Source: Methylococcales bacterium | GTDB lineage: Bacteria > Pseudomonadota > Gammaproteobacteria > Methylococcales > Methylomonadaceae | Direction: 5' to 3' | DNA: 37,701 nucleotides | Assembly (NCBI GenBank): GCA_009692395.1 | Contig: SHZG01000003.1 | Location: 1 to 37,701, forward strand | Shown: positions 33,855 to 37,701 of the stretch, piece by piece | How positions within the stretch are numbered: the stretch's first letter is position 1 | Layout: every line of letters starts with the position of its first letter | Program-made: the position numbers and the translations under genes | Notes under the pieces: model-generated | The model's input: only the letters and a program-made list of their open reading frames with translations | Database searches by the model: none | What the model was told of the DNA's origin: nothing

Positions 33855-35120
33855 ATGGATAAATTAATTATTACAGGCGGCACCAGACTTTCAGGCGAAC
33901 TGCGCATTTCAGGCGCGAAAAACGCCGCCCTGCCTATTCTCGCCGCGACATTATTATCAACAACGCCCGTCAGTGTCGGCAACATCCCGCATCTACACGA
34001 CATCACCACCACAATGGAATTGCTGGGTCGTATGGGAGTCAGTTTACTGGTCGATGAGAAAATGAACATCGAAGTCGATAGCAGCACTATCAACAGCTAC
34101 GAAGCCCCTTATGAATTAGTGCGCACCATGAGAGCATCTATCCTCGTGTTAGGGCCATTATTAGCGCGTTTTGGTGAAGCCCACGTTTCCCTACCTGGTG
34201 GTTGCGCAATCGGTACACGTCCTGTCGATATTCACTTAAACGGCTTAATAAAAATGGGCGCGAATATCACCGTCGAAGGCGGCTTTATTCATGCCAAAGT
34301 CGATAGACTTAAAGGCTGTCGTTTAGTCCTAGAACAAATCACCGTGACAGGTACAGAAAACTTATTGATGGCGGCAACCTTGGCTTCAGGTACGACCATC
34401 ATGGAAAACTGCGCCAAAGAACCCGAAGTCACCGACTTAGCGCATTTCCTCAATGCAATGGGCGCGAAAATTACAGGTATCGGTACCGACGTATTAATCA
34501 TTGAAGGCGTAGAAAAATTAGGTGTACCCGATTTGCACTACGACATCCTGCCTGACCGTATTGAAACAGGCACTTATTTGTGTGCGGCGGCGATTACTGG
34601 AGGCAAAGTCAAACTGAAAAATACTCGCCCTGACATTCTCGATGCCGTCTTAGAAAAACTCGTTGAAGCGGGTGCGGAAATCACCACAGGCGAAGACTGG
34701 ATTGCACTCGATATGCACGGCAAAAAACCCAAAGCCGTGTCGTTACGCACCGCACCGTATCCCGCATTCCCTACTGATATGCAGGCGCAATTTATCGCCA
34801 TGAACTGCATTGCTGATGGCGTGAGTGTCATCACCGAAACCATCTTTGAAAATCGTTTCATGCACGTTCAAGAACTGCAACGCATGGGCGCGAATATCAG
34901 ATTGGAATCCAACACCGCGATTTGTACAGGCACTAAAAAACTCATGGGTGCGCCTGTGATGGCAACCGATTTAAGAGCCTCTGCCAGTTTAGTCATTGCC
35001 GCCCTCGTTGCCGAAGGCAGCACCCTAGTGGATCACATCTATCACATTGATAGAGGCTACGACCACATCGAAGAAAAACTCTCGCAATTAGGCGCGACCA
35101 TCCGCCGCGTTCCTCACTAA
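33855..35120 (+). CDS. murA: UDP-N-acetylglucosamine 1-carboxyvinyltransferase MurA
   Basis: MurA makes the first committed step of peptidoglycan synthesis, transferring enolpyruvate from PEP to UDP-GlcNAc. The 421-residue protein has the substrate-binding start ISGAKNAALPIL, the active-site Cys117 in SLPGGCAIGTRPVD (the fosfomycin target; Cys here, so susceptible type), and the C-terminal repeat DLRASASLVIAAL..IYHIDRGYD. It is separated from mlaB by 42 bases and from hisG by 9. This mla-murA-hisG order is widespread in the class. Confidence 0.97.
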   Translation: MDKLIITGGTRLSGELRISGAKNAALPILAATLLSTTPVSVGNIPHLHDITTTMELLGRMGVSLLVDEKMNIEVDSSTINSYEAPYELVRTMRASILVLGPLLARFGEAHVSLPGGCAIGTRPVDIHLNGLIKMGANITVEGGFIHAKVDRLKGCRLVLEQITVTGTENLLMAATLASGTTIMENCAKEPEVTDLAHFLNAMGAKITGIGTDVLIIEGVEKLGVPDLHYDILPDRIETGTYLCAAAITGGKVKLKNTRPDILDAVLEKLVEAGAEITTGEDWIALDMHGKKPKAVSLRTAPYPAFPTDMQAQFIAMNCIADGVSVITETIFENRFMHVQELQRMGANIRLESNTAICTGTKKLMGAPVMATDLRASASLVIAALVAEGSTLVDHIYHIDRGYDHIEEKLSQLGATIRRVPH

Positions 35121-35129
35121 GGTTTAACT

Positions 35130-35756
35130 ATGCTAACCATTGCAGTTTCCAAAGGCAGAATTTATGAAGAAGCCCTGCCGTTATTGGCAGAGGCAGGCAT
35201 CGTCCCCACCGATGATCCCAAAACCTGTCGCAAATTAATTTTAAACACCACGCGCCCCGATGTGCAGCTTGTCATCATCCGCGCCACCGACGTACCGACC
35301 TTTGTCGAATACGGCGCGGCAGATTTAGGTATCGCAGGCAAAGACGTACTCATCGAACACGGCGCGGAAAGTCTCTATGAACCGCTTGATTTAGGCATCG
35401 CCCGTTGCCGTCTCATGACTGCAACCCGCAAAAACGCACCGCCCATCACAGGACGCGTGCGCGTTGCCACCAAGTTTGTCAAAATCGCCCAACGCTATTT
35501 TGCCAGCCTAGGCATTCAAGCCGAAATCATCAAACTGTACGGCTCAATGGAACTCGCCCCGCTAGTCGGCTTAGCCGATTGCATCGTAGACCTAGTAGAC
35601 ACAGGCAACACCCTAAAAGCCAACGATATGGAACCGCGCGACCTAATCATGAACATCAGCTCACGATTAGTCGTCAACAAAGCAGCCATGAAAATGAAAA
35701 ACGCCCCGATAGCGGAGTTGTTAGCGCAGTTTGAACGCACATTAGCCCAACGATAA
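35130..35756 (+). CDS. hisG: ATP phosphoribosyltransferase, short form HisG
   Basis: HisG catalyses the first step of histidine synthesis, joining ATP and PRPP. At 208 residues it is the short form, made of the catalytic two-domain core without the C-terminal regulatory domain; short forms work with HisZ, which must be encoded elsewhere. Core motifs: TIAVSKGRIYEEALPLL, ADLGIAGKDVL, the PRPP loop region IVDLVDTGNTLKAN. It is co-directional with murA. hisD, often next in this order, is not found; instead a small nuclease gene follows. Confidence 0.96.
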   Translation: MLTIAVSKGRIYEEALPLLAEAGIVPTDDPKTCRKLILNTTRPDVQLVIIRATDVPTFVEYGAADLGIAGKDVLIEHGAESLYEPLDLGIARCRLMTATRKNAPPITGRVRVATKFVKIAQRYFASLGIQAEIIKLYGSMELAPLVGLADCIVDLVDTGNTLKANDMEPRDLIMNISSRLVVNKAAMKMKNAPIAELLAQFERTLAQR

Positions 35757-35764
35757 CTCTGTAG

Positions 35765-35785
35765 AGACGTTGCACGGCAACGTCT
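35765..35785. terminator. Hairpin after hisG
   Basis: Nine-base arms AGACGTTGC and GCAACGTCT with a three-base loop ACG, 8 bases after the hisG stop. There is no T tract, so it may be a dispersed palindrome or mRNA 3' stabiliser as much as a terminator. Confidence 0.5.
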
Positions 35786-35824
35786 TCAACACACCGACAA
35801 TCCATTTTTCAGAGGGGTATGGCC

Positions 35825-36301
35825 ATGAACTGGCAAGAAGTCTGTGAACATCCTAGTTTAAAAGATTTACCGTTTAAAATTGAATTGGATGAATTAGGTA
35901 GAATTATTATGAGTCCCGTGAAGCTGTACCATTCTGCCTTACAAGGCGAAATAGAATTTTTATTACGTTGTTTATTAAAAACAGGCAAAACGCTACCCGA
36001 ATGTGCAATTAAAACGACTAAGGGTACAAAAGTCGCTGATGTAGCATGGGTTTCCTCTGGAACATGGGCAAAAATAAAAATGGAAGCGGATGCTTCAATT
36101 GCCCCAGAAATCTGCGTTGAAGTTATTTCAGCAAGCAATAGCAAAAAAGAAATGCTTGAAAAAAGACAGTTATATTGTGAAGCGGGCGCGAAAGAAGTTT
36201 GGCTGTGTAATGAATATGGTGAAATGCAGTTTTTTAATGCTCAACTGGAATTGAAGCATTCAGAATTAGTGCCTGAGTTTCCTGCAAAGGTGGATATTTG
36301 A
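35825..36301 (+). CDS. Uma2-family (DUF820) PD-(D/E)XK-type nuclease-like protein
   Basis: A 158-residue protein with the Uma2/DUF820 layout: helical start, GRIIMSPVKLYHS, the acidic segment KVADVAWVS (Asp of the nuclease core), APEICVEVISASNSKKEM (E-x-I motif) and YCEAGAKEVWLCNEYGEM. The fold is a restriction-endonuclease type, but the biological role of the many Uma2 genes is unknown. ATG at 35825 is preferred to 35819 because AGAGGGG sits only one base before 35819 but at a normal distance from 35825. The gene is intact, unlike its neighbour nuclease gene. Confidence 0.8.
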   Translation: MNWQEVCEHPSLKDLPFKIELDELGRIIMSPVKLYHSALQGEIEFLLRCLLKTGKTLPECAIKTTKGTKVADVAWVSSGTWAKIKMEADASIAPEICVEVISASNSKKEMLEKRQLYCEAGAKEVWLCNEYGEMQFFNAQLELKHSELVPEFPAKVDI

Positions 36302-36302
36302 T

Positions 36303-36335
36303 AGACCTTTCAAATTTTTAAAATCTGAAAGGTCT
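36303..36335. terminator. Hairpin after the Uma2-like gene
   Basis: Ten-base arms AGACCTTTCA (36303-36312) and TGAAAGGTCT (36326-36335) flank an A/T-rich loop, directly after the stop. The absence of a T tract again suggests a repeat-type hairpin rather than a strong intrinsic terminator. Confidence 0.6.
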
Positions 36336-36402
36336 AAAACCTAAATTTTGTTGTGCTTCATTTAGACTATCTTGTCAATTAAATGCAATCTGGAAGCAAT
36401 CA

Positions 36403-37582
36403 ATGGAAAAGAGTAAAAAAGTCTCAAAAGTATTAAAAGATGTTTCAGTGATTACAAAACAGTTTAATGATAAGCAAAAAGCAAGTGGTGAGTTATTTAA
36501 TATTTTCAGCATAACTAAAATAGAACGAGTGGAAGTTAATACGCATTCTGCAATGATTGCAGAATTAGTAAACCCCTCTGGTTCGCATGGACAAGATGAT
36601 AAATGTCTCATTCTTTTTCTAAAGATTGCAATACCAACTCTATTATTTACAGGAACAGAAAAAGCTAAAGTTTTCAAAGAGAAATCTTTTGCACCACTAG
36701 GTCGCGTTGATATTTTGATTGAGCTTGAAAAAGACGTTTTTCTAATTGAAAACAAAATTGATGCAAAAGACGGAAATAAGCAGCTTGAACGATATGCAAA
36801 AATCCTTACTTCTTTTGAAGGCAAAAACTGGCATTTACTCTATTTAACTAAATTCGGCACTGAGGCTGAAGAATCTAGTCATTGTGGAGTGAAATATCAG
36901 CGTATATCTTACAGAGAGCAAATTCTTGATTGGTTAGATTCATGTATTAAACAGGTAGATTCTATTCCAGCAATAAAACATACTTTATTGCAATATCAAT
37001 ATCTTATCAAAAAAATCACGGGTACAAGCATGACTCACGAAATGAAAAAAGAACTCGTAGACCTTTTGATGGAAGGTGATAATTTTCAAGCTGCACAAGC
37101 TATTTCAGGAGTAATTCGCTTAACAAAGGGAGAAATTCTTTTTAAATTCTTTCAGAATGTAGAAAATACTATAAAAAAACAGCCCGATGTTGTTTCAGCA
37201 ATAAAAGGCAGCTTTCCAGAGTTAGAATATTATAATAAAAATAGATGTATCAACTGGTTTTCAACAAAGAAAGGAATAAAAACTCATTCTATAGGTGTTT
37301 TTTTTTGATATTGGTATTCCTGATATTTTATTTAGGATAGAAGGTGCTACAGAGTGGTTATATTACAGTGTTGTAGCTGTTAAAAAAGACGAAACTGGTA
37401 AATATCAGTTTGCTACTGATTGGAAAACTGTAAAAATTAAAATGAATCCTCATTTTAAAGAACAACCTTGGGGCAGAATAAATTGGTTTTCAAAGCCAGT
37501 AGTATCTGTTTTTCATGATATGAACTTAAGCTCACACGATTACCCACAACTGCCCACAATGCGGTACAGTAAGATAATTTGA
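36403..37582 (+). pseudogene. PD-(D/E)XK nuclease family protein, frameshift in T9
   Basis: Probably a DNA-cleaving protein of the PD-(D/E)XK superfamily. It begins MEKSKKVSKVLKDV. The core motif is GRVDILIELEKDVFLIENKI (Asp, then Glu-x-Lys in ENK), with QLERYAKIL after it and LYLTK before the next strand. The frame ends at TGA 37306-37308 right after T9 (37298-37306). Removing one T lets the frame run on as DIGIPDILFRIEGATEWLYY to TGA at 37580-37582. The tail (QLPTMRYSKII) may not be native. The gene is distinctly A/T-rich. No partner gene is visible to the right edge. Confidence 0.78.
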
Positions 37583-37701
37583 ACTAACAAACCGATGATA
37601 GCAATGAACTGGATACAACAGGAACTGGGGGTCTGTGCTTGGGCGACACGAGACGTGTTGCGAGGTTGTACAAGGTAATAGACAGTTTAGCGGCACAGCC
37701 G

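Noticed and set aside
37536..37574. CPQCGT-like zinc-ribbon peptide in another frame near the right edge, hinting at a transposase
   Set aside because: It is only about a dozen residues before a stop, with no other transposase motif, so it cannot be supported.
1..37701. CRISPR array, rRNA genes, prophage structural genes
   Set aside because: No regularly spaced direct repeats, rRNA signature or phage structural motifs were seen in the window.

Overview
The window looks like a chromosomal segment of a moderately A+T-leaning gammaproteobacterium. The order tig-clpP-clpX-lon-hupB-tRNA-ppiD, the mlaF..mlaE-mlaD-mlaB-murA-hisG block and the ntrB-ntrC pair are all gammaproteobacterial arrangements. 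A molybdenum NAD-dependent formate dehydrogenase (fdsGBACD type) and two exosortase-A-associated genes fit a methanotroph of the Methylococcales or a related sulfur or C1 bacterium. That genus-level guess is inference, not something the sequence proves.

Layout. (1) 1-2330: broken accessory DNA. The tail of an IS630-family transposase cuts into a BcgI/HsdM-like DNA methylase, followed by its specificity subunit; both restriction-modification genes are frameshifted. (2) 2355-12242, mostly minus strand: hemW, ppiD, tRNA-Asp, tRNA-Val, hupB, lon, clpX, clpP, tig and tRNA-Leu, a proteostasis block with clear terminators. (3) 12307-13155: a radical SAM protein. (4) 13408-23046, plus strand: the formate dehydrogenase operon fdsG-fdsB-fdsA-fdhD(fdsC)-fdsD. 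It is interrupted between fdsB and fdsA by about 3.5 kb of small antitoxin genes, a DUF262/GmrSD-like gene with four in-frame stops, a frameshifted DUF433 gene and a VapBC pair whose toxin carries a stop. (5) 23160-25972: an acyl-CoA ligase and a PLP-dependent decarboxylase of the exosortase-A-associated type. (6) 26062-28625: ntrB-ntrC behind a good sigma-54 promoter. (7) 28669-35756: a lipoprotein hydrolase, then mlaF, an inserted ATPase + TOPRIM-like pair (both frameshifted), mlaE, mlaD, mlaB, murA and hisG. (8) 35825-37701: a Uma2-type nuclease gene and a frameshifted PD-(D/E)XK nuclease gene.

The core genes read without interruption for more than 25 kb. Nearly every accessory defence or toxin-antitoxin gene is broken, by single-base homopolymer slips or by nonsense codons. 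Two core operons (fds and mla) have each been opened by such a cassette. Two families of dispersed palindromic repeats sit at or near these junctions: copies at 21761-21845 and 30586-30667, and copies at 15892-15972, 17725-17759 and 21933-22012. The strongest candidates for something undescribed are this pattern of defence cassettes inside core operons flanked by repeat hairpins, the PARIS-like ATPase/TOPRIM pair in the mla operon, the nonsense-only decay of the DUF262 gene, and a perfect 34-bp palindrome inside the acyl-CoA ligase gene.
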